From positions 1 to 64,000 of the forward strand of contig JBMYZL010000002.1 in NCBI GenBank assembly GCA_049610385.1: a DNA stretch of 64,000 bases, read 5' to 3'. A program made the position numbers and the translations under genes. The notes below the pieces were generated by a model. It had not been told where the DNA came from, searched no databases, and saw only the letters and a program-made list of their open reading frames with translations. Source of the DNA: JBMYZL01 sp049610385 (lineage in GTDB: Bacteria > Bacteroidota > Bacteroidia > Flavobacteriales_D > Sanyastnellaceae). Every line of letters starts with the position of its first letter. Position 1 is the stretch's first letter. This document shows positions 1 through 9,146 of this stretch, one piece after another.

Positions 1-68
1 AATCTCGGGAAACAGAGGTGTGGTCTATTCACAACGGGCTGCACCCGATGATTGCGCAGTCCGTCATG

Positions 69-1439
69 TCAAAACTGAAAATAGACGAATTCTTGAGTCG
101 CATTCAATCCCTCCAAGCACAACAAGATGGCCCATGGAACGAACACCGCATCACGAAGGGTGCGGAGATGAGCGTTGTCAGGTGCTGAGAATACATGGGC
201 GAAACGCTCGACGGCCAGTGTTCCGATTAGCGCAAGCCAGACCGCTACCGGGGGAGGCGTGAAGGGAAGGGGCTGCTCGGGACCCCAGCCGATCATGGAA
301 CGCATCAAGGCCCACCCATCGGACAACGAATGAGCCGGGAACAATTGACAAGTCCACAGCACCACAACAAGGGTCACGGTGGCCCGGGTCGGCACTTGCC
401 AACTCCATGGCAGACCTGCAACAATTCTCGCGCTCCATTGGGTGCGGATTTCGAGCAGAAACATCAGACCCATCAGTGCGCCCCAGGCGATGTAGGACCA
501 ATCTGCACCATGCCACAGTCCAATGAGCACGAAGGTCACGAAATAGTTGAGCGAACGGTTGAACGGCAAAGCAGGCAGGGCATAGTCTTTGAACCATCGG
601 CCCAGCGTGATGTGCCATCGCCTCCAGAAATCGGGGAATCCCTGTGATTGCAGGACGCGGTTGAAATTTTGGGACAACTGAACACCAAACATTTTGCCCA
701 GCCCCACAGCCATGTCAGAATACCCCGAAAAATCGAGCATGACGTTGAGGAACATCAACAAGCCCATGAGCCAGGCCACGCCCGTCCCACGCAATTCTGC
801 ATTCATGTACAGCGGCTCGGCGTATGCCGCGAGCGTTCCAGACAGGACAACTTTTTTGACCATGCCCAGCAGGAACAACCTGAAACCGCCGCCGAGGTCG
901 GGTTGCCTGGTTGTGTTCAGTTGGGGAATCAGGTCTTTGGCCCTTTCGATGGGTCCGGCCATCAGCTGGGGAAAGAAAGCGACGAAAGTGGCGAAGGTGA
1001 GAAGGGAGTTCTCGGGTTGGATACGCCGGTGGTAGACGTCTAGGGTGTAGCCCAGGGTTTGGAATGTGTAGAAACTGATGCCCACAGGCAGAATCCAATC
1101 CAATGCCCAGTCACCCGAATCGATTTGGAACAAGGCACGGGCTTCGGCCACAAAAAATCCGACGTATTTGAACAACCCCAAAACCCCGAGATTCACCACA
1201 ACAGAAATCGCCAGCCAATAACGGCGCCGGTGGTCTTCTTCCGGCATGTTGCGCGCCACGAGATAGTCCACGAGGGTAGACAGCACAATCAGTCCCAGAA
1301 ATCGGACATCCCATGCGCCATAGAAGACATAACTCGATAAGAGCAGCACCCATTGCCGCGCCTTGGCTTCTCGGGCCCACCACCAAACCACCCAAACCAG
1401 CGGTAGAAACAACCAAAAATCGAGTGAATTGAACAGCAT
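69..1439 (-). CDS. MBOAT family O-acyltransferase (AlgI-like)
   Basis: This 456-residue protein is a membrane-bound O-acyltransferase of the AlgI/DltB type. Such proteins move acyl groups, usually acetyl, across the inner membrane onto extracytoplasmic polysaccharides. The sequence shows about ten hydrophobic segments, the family motif RRWHITLGRWFKDY with its His near residue 275, and the likely catalytic His in WHGADW near residue 308. The length is normal for AlgI. Its ATG overlaps the stop of the upstream SGNH-like gene by one base (TGATG), so the two are probably translated together. That partner is typical, because AlgI-type proteins work with an SGNH/AlgJ/AlgX-like transferase. The acceptor cannot be read from the sequence. 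Family call is secure. Confidence 0.93.
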   Translation of the reverse strand: MLFNSLDFWLFLPLVWVVWWWAREAKARQWVLLLSSYVFYGAWDVRFLGLIVLSTLVDYLVARNMPEEDHRRRYWLAISVVVNLGVLGLFKYVGFFVAEARALFQIDSGDWALDWILPVGISFYTFQTLGYTLDVYHRRIQPENSLLTFATFVAFFPQLMAGPIERAKDLIPQLNTTRQPDLGGGFRLFLLGMVKKVVLSGTLAAYAEPLYMNAELRGTGVAWLMGLLMFLNVMLDFSGYSDMAVGLGKMFGVQLSQNFNRVLQSQGFPDFWRRWHITLGRWFKDYALPALPFNRSLNYFVTFVLIGLWHGADWSYIAWGALMGLMFLLEIRTQWSARIVAGLPWSWQVPTRATVTLVVVLWTCQLFPAHSLSDGWALMRSMIGWGPEQPLPFTPPPVAVWLALIGTLAVERFAHVFSAPDNAHLRTLRDAVFVPWAILLCLEGLNATQEFVYFQF

Positions 1440-2395
1440 CAGCGAAGCCTGGATTCGAGTTGTTCCGTCAAATGCAACGTGACCGCTTCCGCGCCCTTGG
1501 CATTCAGGTGCATGGGATCACTCATCATTTCAGGTCGGGAAAAGGGGGAAGGCCATGTGCCGTCCCCCAGCATCAAGGGGGCGGAACCGATGGCCTCTGT
1601 CACTTCATCAAGAAGCCGGTGGGATCCGCTTGCCGGCTGCAGAACTGGGATGAGTCGGATGTTGTGCTCTCGACACGTTTGAACCAAACCTTCTAGCATC
1701 CCCATCGGGAAAGCCGGCCGCTCCCCGCAGTCACGGTCCGAAGTAGAAGTTGTGGCACAGCGCTCGGCATTCCTCAAGGACTGCCAGGAGGCAGTGTCGG
1801 TGGCGGTTTGAAGTGGCCAACCGCGATGGTGAGGGACAATTTCACCTTTCAATGTTGGCGGAGATTCGGATCCTCTTCGAAGCAAACCATGCAGCCCCCG
1901 TGTCAGACGCATCATGGCATGCTTCAGAACATTTTTGACACGCTGGTAGCGGGTTAGGGTGTTACTTCGTGACGCTTGACATTCAATTTGGTCGACGATT
2001 TGTGCATTGCATTTCAGTTGCCCAGCCAGTCGCCAGTTCACGGATTTTCGGTTGACTTGACCACCGATGATTTCCAGCACCAAAATGTCTGGACGGAGGT
2101 CTTCCGCCCACTGCTGGGCCACAGAAAGCAACTCAGCGCCGCCCAGTCCTTTCTGGGCCACGTTGAACCACGACCAATTGCGCGTCTGTGGCATGGTGTC
2201 CAAAACCAAAGCATCGATGGATTTGAGGATGTGGCTGGATCCAATCAAAACCGCATGTCTTCCACCTACCTCTTGTGTTTCCCGGATGCCTATGGCCACA
2301 GGACCACGAGCATCATTCCACGCATTCAAACCGATGCACATGGCCAAAGCGCATGCTGCTCCGAGGATGGGCCGAATCACCACCGGACGACCCAT
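1439..2395 (-). CDS. SGNH/GDSL-like protein, partner of the MBOAT acyltransferase
   Basis: The 318-residue product has an N-terminal hydrophobic segment (about residues 8-25) followed by an SGNH-like fold. IGSSH near residue 50 carries the presumed nucleophile serine, and DPMHLN near residue 292 carries the Asp/His pair of block V. Proteins of this kind next to MBOAT genes complete the transfer of acetyl or similar groups to exported glycans in the periplasm. An in-frame TTG lies at 2416, but the ATG at 2395 starts just before the hydrophobic segment and is preferred. It overlaps the end of the upstream gene by 19 bases. Overall similarity to AlgX or DltD cannot be judged by eye, so the substrate is open. 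Confidence 0.75.
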   Translation of the reverse strand: MGRPVVIRPILGAACALAMCIGLNAWNDARGPVAIGIRETQEVGGRHAVLIGSSHILKSIDALVLDTMPQTRNWSWFNVAQKGLGGAELLSVAQQWAEDLRPDILVLEIIGGQVNRKSVNWRLAGQLKCNAQIVDQIECQASRSNTLTRYQRVKNVLKHAMMRLTRGLHGLLRRGSESPPTLKGEIVPHHRGWPLQTATDTASWQSLRNAERCATTSTSDRDCGERPAFPMGMLEGLVQTCREHNIRLIPVLQPASGSHRLLDEVTEAIGSAPLMLGDGTWPSPFSRPEMMSDPMHLNAKGAEAVTLHLTEQLESRLR

Positions 2396-2961
2396 TTGGA
2401 ACAGTTGGTCAAGCAACTCATCAAGTTGTCGTGTTCAGAATCTTGACAACCGACCCACACATCCAAGTGGCTTTCGGCCAATTGGACATGATTTGCTGGA
2501 TCACGAGCCGTGATTTTCATGGGGTAAATGCCGGTCTGACCTGAAGGCATAGACAGTTCATCTATTTGCCAAATGATGGGATGTTCATCGTGCAAGGCTG
2601 TCGTCACGGTGTCTTCTGACTGCGGATCGAGAAGCATCACCTTTTTTTCGTTGATGGTCACCTCGATAGTTACGGGAGGCATGAATTGGTGATTCATGAA
2701 TTCATCTGAATCTGAAAGACGGATTTTCATCATGTTGTCCGAGATACAAATCACATCCAAACGGAATTCAGAATCATGGAGAACAGATTTCCCCTGATTC
2801 AGAACAATTTCTTCGTCCTGTCCGTACTGAGGGTTGCTGCAAAGCGAGAAAAGGATGAAATATCCAAATATTAACATACCCATGACAATGTCCGAAAAGT
2901 AAGGTTTTCTCGGCACTTTCAGCTGATTTTCCACATGATAAACAGATGAAAAGGACATCAT
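2377..2961 (-). CDS. hypothetical membrane-anchored protein
   Basis: I do not recognise this 194-residue protein. It has one hydrophobic stretch at about residues 25-42 after a short basic N-terminus, which suggests a signal anchor with the remainder outside the inner membrane. The exported part is rich in acidic residues and beta-prone sequence and contains five cysteines, four of them in the last 65 residues. It is the first gene of the leftward set with the SGNH-like and MBOAT genes and overlaps the former, so a role in the same glycan modification is inferred from position only. ATG codons at 2961 and 2958 are adjacent. Confidence 0.6.
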   Translation of the reverse strand: MMSFSSVYHVENQLKVPRKPYFSDIVMGMLIFGYFILFSLCSNPQYGQDEEIVLNQGKSVLHDSEFRLDVICISDNMMKIRLSDSDEFMNHQFMPPVTIEVTINEKKVMLLDPQSEDTVTTALHDEHPIIWQIDELSMPSGQTGIYPMKITARDPANHVQLAESHLDVWVGCQDSEHDNLMSCLTNCSKWVVRW

Positions 2962-3039
2962 TAGCCATCATGTTAGCGTGATGTTCAGAAAATTTTGTTA
3001 ATTTCCCCCAAAATGACCACCAATCACATTTATCCGTCC

Positions 3040-6000
3040 ATGAAACATCTAATTTTTACGCTCATCGCCTTGCTGGGCTCATTGTATTCAGTTGCGCAAA
3101 CGCCTTGTAATGACATGACAGCTTGCAACTATGGTGTAGAAGCAGCTTGTGAGTATACATCTTGTGCAGGCTGCAGGGATGAATTGGCCTGTAACTTCAA
3201 TGGGCAGGCCCACATCATAAAAGATGATGGATCTTGTAAATTTCCTGAGGGCCCCTGTGCAGTTTGCGATTGGTTCAAGGATGGCAATCCCAATCCGGCA
3301 GATGGCACCGGGCAATTGCTGAGCAATGATGCGGATGGAGATGGATGGTGCGACAATTCGTTATGGTCCACGAATTCAGTCATTAGTCAGTCTGGTGATG
3401 ACGCATGCAATGACCCAAACGCGTGCAACTACAACTATGCCGCCAACACGGGAGGAGCGAATGAGGCTTGTGTGGCCAAGGTCTTGTATTATCATGATGA
3501 GGATGGTGATGGAGCGGGTGATTATGAACTGGGATACCTCTGCAATGTGCCTGCCCAATCAACGACCTTCAAGTTGTCTTCAGGGTTCGATGAGTGCACA
3601 GACCCATTGGCATGCAACTTCATTCAGAAATCGGATGATTCATCGGTAACGGTTTATCCGAATGAAGCCTGTTCAGAAGATACTGATGGTGACGGGTTGT
3701 GCGACACCTTGGGTTCAGGCAATGATTTGTGCGTGGACAATGAGGCGCCCAACTTTGACGCGAATGACAATGGTACATTTGGGAATGAAGCTTGCTGTTC
3801 AGATGATAACGACAACGGGGTTTGTGATAATCGGGAGCTTTGGGGGTGTAAGGACCCGAACGCTTGCAATTATTTCGCGGAGGCAACGCTTGACGATGGC
3901 ACTTGCAAATTCACAGGGACAACGACCCAATATTCTTCACAATCCACAGAACAGTACTCGGTCGATGCAGAGGACAATCCTTGTGACGAGTGCATCGCGG
4001 CGAATACGACCGGTGATTCGACGTTTACGATTTCCGCATCTTTACAAACTGCCTTGAATCTGTCAACAAATACATTTCGAATTGGCCGATATGTGAACAA
4101 CGACAGAGACGGTGATGGCGTTTGTGACAGTGCCGAACAAGTTGGGTGTAGCGACTCGACAGCCTGCAATTACAGATGGAACACTGGAGCAAGTGATTTG
4201 TGGCCTCAGGCACAGGAAGGTGATGGTGTTGCGCATGTGGATGAAAATGGAGATCCCATCTACATTTCGGAGCCTTGTTATTATGATGAGGCCACGGATT
4301 ATGGTGTGACGAAGAACGATGAGCCTTGTGCGCAATACTGCAAATGGCCTGATGTCTGCAACGTGTGCGGAGGGAATGGAGATGACATCGACAACGATAC
4401 CATCTGTGACGATGTAGACAATTGCGAAGATTTGTATGCGTGCAACTACAGTGATCCTGCTGCCACGGAATGCAAGTATTACAACGATTGTAGTCAATGC
4501 GTTACCGGGGTGGACGTCAGCCCGAAAGATGGTCAGATTGACAACGACACCTCCGACCAAGATGGCGATGGAATTTGTGACACCATCGATGGTTGTTGGG
4601 ATGACTCGAAATGCAACTACCTCGATCCTGCTGCCACGACTTGCCTGGAAGATGACGCTTGCGGTGTTTGTGGGGGAACAGGTGTAGATGAGGACAATGA
4701 CGGACTTTGCGATGACCTCGACAATTGCGTGGATACGGACGCGTGCAACTGGAACTACAGTTCGTACCCTTCGAATGTGGCCTGTATGTTAGATGAAAGT
4801 CCAGCGAATGGCGTTTGTGATGACTTTGAAATTTGGGGTTGCAAAGACAGCCCGTCGGCGTGCAATTACAATGCCGAGGCGACGGCTCATCTTGCTGGAT
4901 CTTGTGTATTTGAAAATGCGGCCAATTGTGAAACGTGCAGTGGCGATTTGCATGATGGCTCAGACTACATCGTGATGAGTGATTCGGATGGGGATGGGGT
5001 CTGCGATGCCTTAGACCTGTGTTCTGATGTGGGTGCCTGCAACTTTGACGCAACCCAATCTCACGGGAATGAAGCGTGCGGAACGGATTCGGATGGCAAC
5101 GGCGTCTGCGACACCCCGAACTACGAAACGCTTGGCTGCACGAATTCTGCGGGTTGCAATTACAGTGCGAGTGCGACGAAAGATGACGGTTCTTGCCTTT
5201 ACCCCATTGGATGTCAAATTTGTTCAGGTGGTCAGGCGATCAACAACGACATCGATTTCGATGGTGTTTGTGACGACAGTGACAATTGCACGGACACATC
5301 GGCATGCAACTATGTAGCGGCCACGAGCAGCAATGCAAATTGTTTTTACGCAACAACCACACCAGGAAGAAATTGCCAAGGTGAGTGCATCGACGACGTC
5401 GACAACGATGGGTTGTGTGATTTCGGCAGTCAGGACGCCTGCTTTGATTTGCGGGCGTGCAATTATGCAGATTCAGCCAATGAGCCCTGCACTTTCCGGG
5501 ATGATTGCGGCCGTTGTGGTGCTGCTTCACCGGGTTTGCCGGGTTACAACCCAGCCTTGTACTGCGATTGTGAATTCAATGTGTTGGATTCGCTCGGCAA
5601 TTGTGGCGGTGGGTGTTTCAGTGATTCCGATGAGGATGGCGTTTGCGATGACATTGATCCTTGTCCAGATACGGACGAACCATTGGACGAATGTGGTGTT
5701 TGCGGTGGCGATGGTGCCGTCTTTGATTGTGGATGCTTTGACAAACCAGCAGAAGCATGTTCATGTGAGCCAGATGGCACCGTGGTCTATCCCGCGCAGG
5801 GCCGGAATTGCGATGGGGAATGCATTTATGGTGATACCATTGTGAATGGCGAAGAAATCTGCTTGTATTTCGATAAGGCTGAACTGACCGTTTTGCCCGA
5901 GCCCACGTCCCGATCCCTCGATCCTTCGGGCAAAAACATTTTCCGAACGAATGCCGCCTTGTTGGAAGAATGGATTATCAAATTTGACACCCTGCATGCC

Positions 6001-9000
6001 AGAATGTCCAAAAATCTCGATGACGGTTCTCTTACGGGTGCTTCCGAAAAATTGACCATCGAAGACCACATTCTCGACAAGGGCGATTTGGATGTCCTCG
6101 GTACAACCCGCCTGTCCGGGTTGGTTCAGATGGACAGCAACGTGGTGATTTTGGGTAATTTGACGGTTGAGAAAAATGCCACCATCAAAGGGACAACGTT
6201 CTCTCAAGGCGGCATCGAAACGACATCCATGAACATGTCGGGGGACCTTTCTGTGGGTGGGGCCACGGTCATCGATTCCACATTGGAAGTCCTTCAGTCC
6301 ACACTGATGCATGATTCCTTGACTTTGTATGGGCCGCTGACCATCGGGGCAAACAACGTTTTCCACGTGGATGCCTCAGGCAATACGCAGGTCAATGGGC
6401 AACTGCGCATTTTGGATTCATTGGTAGCCACCACAAATGGCACACGGCTGGCCTCTTTGGATGCAAATGATGTCATTGTCACGACGCTACAAACCACAGA
6501 TTCTGTCCTCATCAAGAAGAATTTGCAGGTGCGTGGAGATTCCAAGTTGGAGGGCAACCTGGATGTTGACAAAAACTTGGTCGTGCAAGGAACCTTGGGC
6601 GTTTCTGGGGCTTCAACCCTTCAAGGAGTTTCAACCGCGTCCATCTCGAATACAGGGCTACTCACAACGGGTTCTGTCAAGAACACGTCAAGTTTGGAGA
6701 CGGGTTCTCTGACGGTCACAGGTCCGACCACGACCCAGTCTTTATCCGTCACAGGGACAACTACCCTGCATCGTTCGTTGCGTGTGTTGAATACGAGTGA
6801 CTCGAAAATTTTCGAGATTGCCCCGCAATCGGGAGGTTTTGCCAACGCAAACTTGGTGGGCAGCCTCAGAATGTTTGAGACACCCGCGGATTATGCGAGT
6901 GGCAATACTTCCATTCTGATGACAAAGAGTGGTTCACTCACGGCTTCAAAACTTGTTGAAGCCGCCAAATTGACAACCACTGATGCGGATGCCCAAAACT
7001 CTATTTTGGGTGCTTTAAGTGTCGGGAAGCGGGCAACGTTGAAAGATGGACTCATTGTGAAAACCGCCGGCGCCAAGTCATTTGAAGTCAAAAGTGACGG
7101 AAGCATTCATTTCCACAAAGCATCGACAGTCGCGGGAAATATGACGTTGAATGGAAACCTGACGTTGAATACTGGATCGGGATTGACAGTCGGAGGTAAT
7201 ACGAATCTCCAGAATTTGACGGTTTCAGGCACCACAAATTTCGGATCGGTTGTCGCCTCAAGTGGGGCTTCGTTCAATGGCGGATTGGCAACAACTGGGG
7301 ATTTGATAATGGGAGGGGGACTTTATGTCGGCTCATCTCAAGGAACGATTCCGTCGGACTATGTGGCTGTTTTTGATGGAAGTTCTGGTGGATTGAATCG
7401 CGCCAACGGTATTTCTATTCAGCTCAACCATACAGGGGATGTACCCGATGGCAGCAACCATTACATGGTGTTCAAAAATGCCCAAGGGAATGCAGTGGGA
7501 GAGATTCGTGGAGAGACTTCGAGCAATTGGAGTGACGACAAGTTCAAAGCATTGGAGCAAGGCGAGTACGCGACACAAGTTGCACTATCTACGACGAAGT
7601 TTTTGATCACTACGCGGTCAGCAGTAGCGAAAACCGCAGAGGCGATTGTCAAAGGCATCAAGGCGCTGGCACATTTCATTCCAGACGGTTGGCTGGTGTT
7701 TTGGCCCAATTTTGACTGGGCGGACATACCCCCCGCAGCCACCAGGGCTTTCCAAGCTACCAAAGACGCTGAACTCGACATTGCTGAGGCCATAACAACT
7801 GGCATCGAATTGGCTGAGAATGCCGTCTACCTTGGTATGTGGGAAGCCGCCAATGCAGGAGATTGGTCTGGTGGTGGCGTTTCGTATGCGTCAGGAAATG
7901 GAGACTATGCTGAATGGATCGAGAAAGAGAATTGGAAAGATGACCTGGCTGAGCAGCAAATTGTTGGGGTGACAGGAGGAAAAGTTTCCTTGATCACCGA
8001 AGGTGCAGATCATTTGATGGTCATTTCAACAGCACCCATTGTGCTGGGCAATCAGCCTGATGAGGCGGATGAGGACAAGTATGAAAAAGTGGCTTTCATG
8101 GGCCAAGTGCCGGTGAAAGTTATCGGTCAGGTGAGATCAGGCGATTTCATCATACCGAGTGGAGACAACGATGGATATGGCCTCGCCATTCACCCTGAAA
8201 ACATCAACGAGAGCGATGCTTCACGCATCATAGGTGTAGCATGGCAAGATGGAAATGACAGGTATTTCAACAGCGTGAATGTGGCTGTGGGCCTCAATCA
8301 ATCCGCCACTGCCCAACGTTTCGTTGCGCTGAAGAATCAAATGACCCATTTGCGGATGGAGTTGGATGAAGTCACAGCGATGGTCATGGGAGAACCAGTC
8401 CATGTCCCCATGGAACAACCCCGTGTGTCCTTCCTGAAGAAAGTATTCCGCTCAGGGGATGGCGATTATGCGGATTCAAAGTCGAGCAAGCGAGGTGGGG
8501 ATGCTCCACAATCCGAGGGCATTTCCATTTTGACAGGAATGAGTGATGACGAGATCTTGGAAGCGGTGGAATCCTCCAAGCAGGGAGATGTTCCTCAAAT
8601 GTGGCGTGACAACATGAATAGTCAAGACCTCAGCCGGATCATGGAAGTGGTGATCGAAAAGCATGTGAGTGCGGCCGAGGAAGAATCCAGGAAGGAGGCA
8701 GAACGCCTACAACAAGAGGGTATAAACAGCTCGATTCAAAGAATGGAGGTGATGAGTTACAATGTTCACTCTTTCGAAGATTTGGAAAAGGGGCTCATCG
8801 AGTCACTTGCAGGTGTGGGGATTTCTGCCCAAGAAATCATGGAGATCAACAACCAGATCACTGCGAATGTCTTGACACATGAATTCTCGACAGCTTCCCT
8901 TTTGCCTCGCATTCGGGAGTCGTTGAAATTCATGCCGAAAACGGGTCCCTTTGCCCATGTGAAGCCGGGGACCTTGGCGGAGAAGAAATTGACGTTGGAG

Positions 9001-9117
9001 ATTCAGGGTCGTATGTTCGATGCCATTGCGCAAGAATTTCCAGATATCCATAAGCACATGAGTCTGCCAACGAATCAGTCTCAAGCATCCAATAACATTC
9101 CCACACTCGGACAATGA
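3040..9117 (+). CDS. giant secreted Cys/Asp-rich protein with Peptidase G2-like domain (copy 1)
   Basis: A 2025-residue secreted protein. Residues 1-20 form a signal peptide ending at VAQ. Residues about 20-945 hold some 14 repeats built on C-D-x-x-ACNY/F/W with thrombospondin-type-3-like DxDGDGxCD calcium loops and CGxCGG motifs, implying a stiff disulfide-bonded stalk. Residues about 945-1420 are Ser/Thr/Gly-rich, beta-helix-like repeats with LTVxG-type phrases as in tail fibres. GDYAEW at residue 1621 opens a roughly 120-residue segment (VVGVxGGK, MVIS, PIVLGN, FMGQVPVKVxG, GDFIIPSG) that resembles the Peptidase G2 self-cleaving chaperone domain of phage appendages. About 290 helical residues follow. 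There is no T9SS C-terminal domain. Alternative starts are ATG 3013 and TTG 2995; 3040 gives the cleanest signal peptide. The next gene is a paralogue. Confidence 0.8.
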   Translation: MKHLIFTLIALLGSLYSVAQTPCNDMTACNYGVEAACEYTSCAGCRDELACNFNGQAHIIKDDGSCKFPEGPCAVCDWFKDGNPNPADGTGQLLSNDADGDGWCDNSLWSTNSVISQSGDDACNDPNACNYNYAANTGGANEACVAKVLYYHDEDGDGAGDYELGYLCNVPAQSTTFKLSSGFDECTDPLACNFIQKSDDSSVTVYPNEACSEDTDGDGLCDTLGSGNDLCVDNEAPNFDANDNGTFGNEACCSDDNDNGVCDNRELWGCKDPNACNYFAEATLDDGTCKFTGTTTQYSSQSTEQYSVDAEDNPCDECIAANTTGDSTFTISASLQTALNLSTNTFRIGRYVNNDRDGDGVCDSAEQVGCSDSTACNYRWNTGASDLWPQAQEGDGVAHVDENGDPIYISEPCYYDEATDYGVTKNDEPCAQYCKWPDVCNVCGGNGDDIDNDTICDDVDNCEDLYACNYSDPAATECKYYNDCSQCVTGVDVSPKDGQIDNDTSDQDGDGICDTIDGCWDDSKCNYLDPAATTCLEDDACGVCGGTGVDEDNDGLCDDLDNCVDTDACNWNYSSYPSNVACMLDESPANGVCDDFEIWGCKDSPSACNYNAEATAHLAGSCVFENAANCETCSGDLHDGSDYIVMSDSDGDGVCDALDLCSDVGACNFDATQSHGNEACGTDSDGNGVCDTPNYETLGCTNSAGCNYSASATKDDGSCLYPIGCQICSGGQAINNDIDFDGVCDDSDNCTDTSACNYVAATSSNANCFYATTTPGRNCQGECIDDVDNDGLCDFGSQDACFDLRACNYADSANEPCTFRDDCGRCGAASPGLPGYNPALYCDCEFNVLDSLGNCGGGCFSDSDEDGVCDDIDPCPDTDEPLDECGVCGGDGAVFDCGCFDKPAEACSCEPDGTVVYPAQGRNCDGECIYGDTIVNGEEICLYFDKAELTVLPEPTSRSLDPSGKNIFRTNAALLEEWIIKFDTLHARMSKNLDDGSLTGASEKLTIEDHILDKGDLDVLGTTRLSGLVQMDSNVVILGNLTVEKNATIKGTTFSQGGIETTSMNMSGDLSVGGATVIDSTLEVLQSTLMHDSLTLYGPLTIGANNVFHVDASGNTQVNGQLRILDSLVATTNGTRLASLDANDVIVTTLQTTDSVLIKKNLQVRGDSKLEGNLDVDKNLVVQGTLGVSGASTLQGVSTASISNTGLLTTGSVKNTSSLETGSLTVTGPTTTQSLSVTGTTTLHRSLRVLNTSDSKIFEIAPQSGGFANANLVGSLRMFETPADYASGNTSILMTKSGSLTASKLVEAAKLTTTDADAQNSILGALSVGKRATLKDGLIVKTAGAKSFEVKSDGSIHFHKASTVAGNMTLNGNLTLNTGSGLTVGGNTNLQNLTVSGTTNFGSVVASSGASFNGGLATTGDLIMGGGLYVGSSQGTIPSDYVAVFDGSSGGLNRANGISIQLNHTGDVPDGSNHYMVFKNAQGNAVGEIRGETSSNWSDDKFKALEQGEYATQVALSTTKFLITTRSAVAKTAEAIVKGIKALAHFIPDGWLVFWPNFDWADIPPAATRAFQATKDAELDIAEAITTGIELAENAVYLGMWEAANAGDWSGGGVSYASGNGDYAEWIEKENWKDDLAEQQIVGVTGGKVSLITEGADHLMVISTAPIVLGNQPDEADEDKYEKVAFMGQVPVKVIGQVRSGDFIIPSGDNDGYGLAIHPENINESDASRIIGVAWQDGNDRYFNSVNVAVGLNQSATAQRFVALKNQMTHLRMELDEVTAMVMGEPVHVPMEQPRVSFLKKVFRSGDGDYADSKSSKRGGDAPQSEGISILTGMSDDEILEAVESSKQGDVPQMWRDNMNSQDLSRIMEVVIEKHVSAAEEESRKEAERLQQEGINSSIQRMEVMSYNVHSFEDLEKGLIESLAGVGISAQEIMEINNQITANVLTHEFSTASLLPRIRESLKFMPKTGPFAHVKPGTLAEKKLTLEIQGRMFDAIAQEFPDIHKHMSLPTNQSQASNNIPTLGQ
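3148..3356 (+). repeat. 209-bp near-identical tract, copy A
   Basis: This tract, just after the signal-peptide region of the first giant gene, matches 9273-9481 of the second without gaps and with 11 differences in 209 bases when aligned by eye. Only two differences are synonymous. The flanks fall to ordinary paralogue divergence. Confidence 0.85.
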
Positions 9118-9146
9118 GAGGTTTTGGGATCAAAGACAGGAATGTG

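Noticed and set aside
3..182. Rightward open frame from the left edge (59 codons, containing NGLHPMIAQSVMSKLKID) that could be the 3' end of a gene
   Set aside because: It would overlap the end of the MBOAT gene antisense by about 110 bases and has no visible start or domain. The sequence left of the window is needed.
1111..1416. Long antisense and alternate-frame ORFs inside the MBOAT, giant-protein and CotH genes
   Set aside because: They lie wholly inside well-supported genes and show no domain or signal; they follow from the GC-rich third codon positions.
3100..5860. CRISPR-like or satellite repeat at DNA level in the Cys-rich regions
   Set aside because: The periodic TGCAACTA-type words follow the ACNY protein repeat; unit lengths vary and the frame is open throughout.
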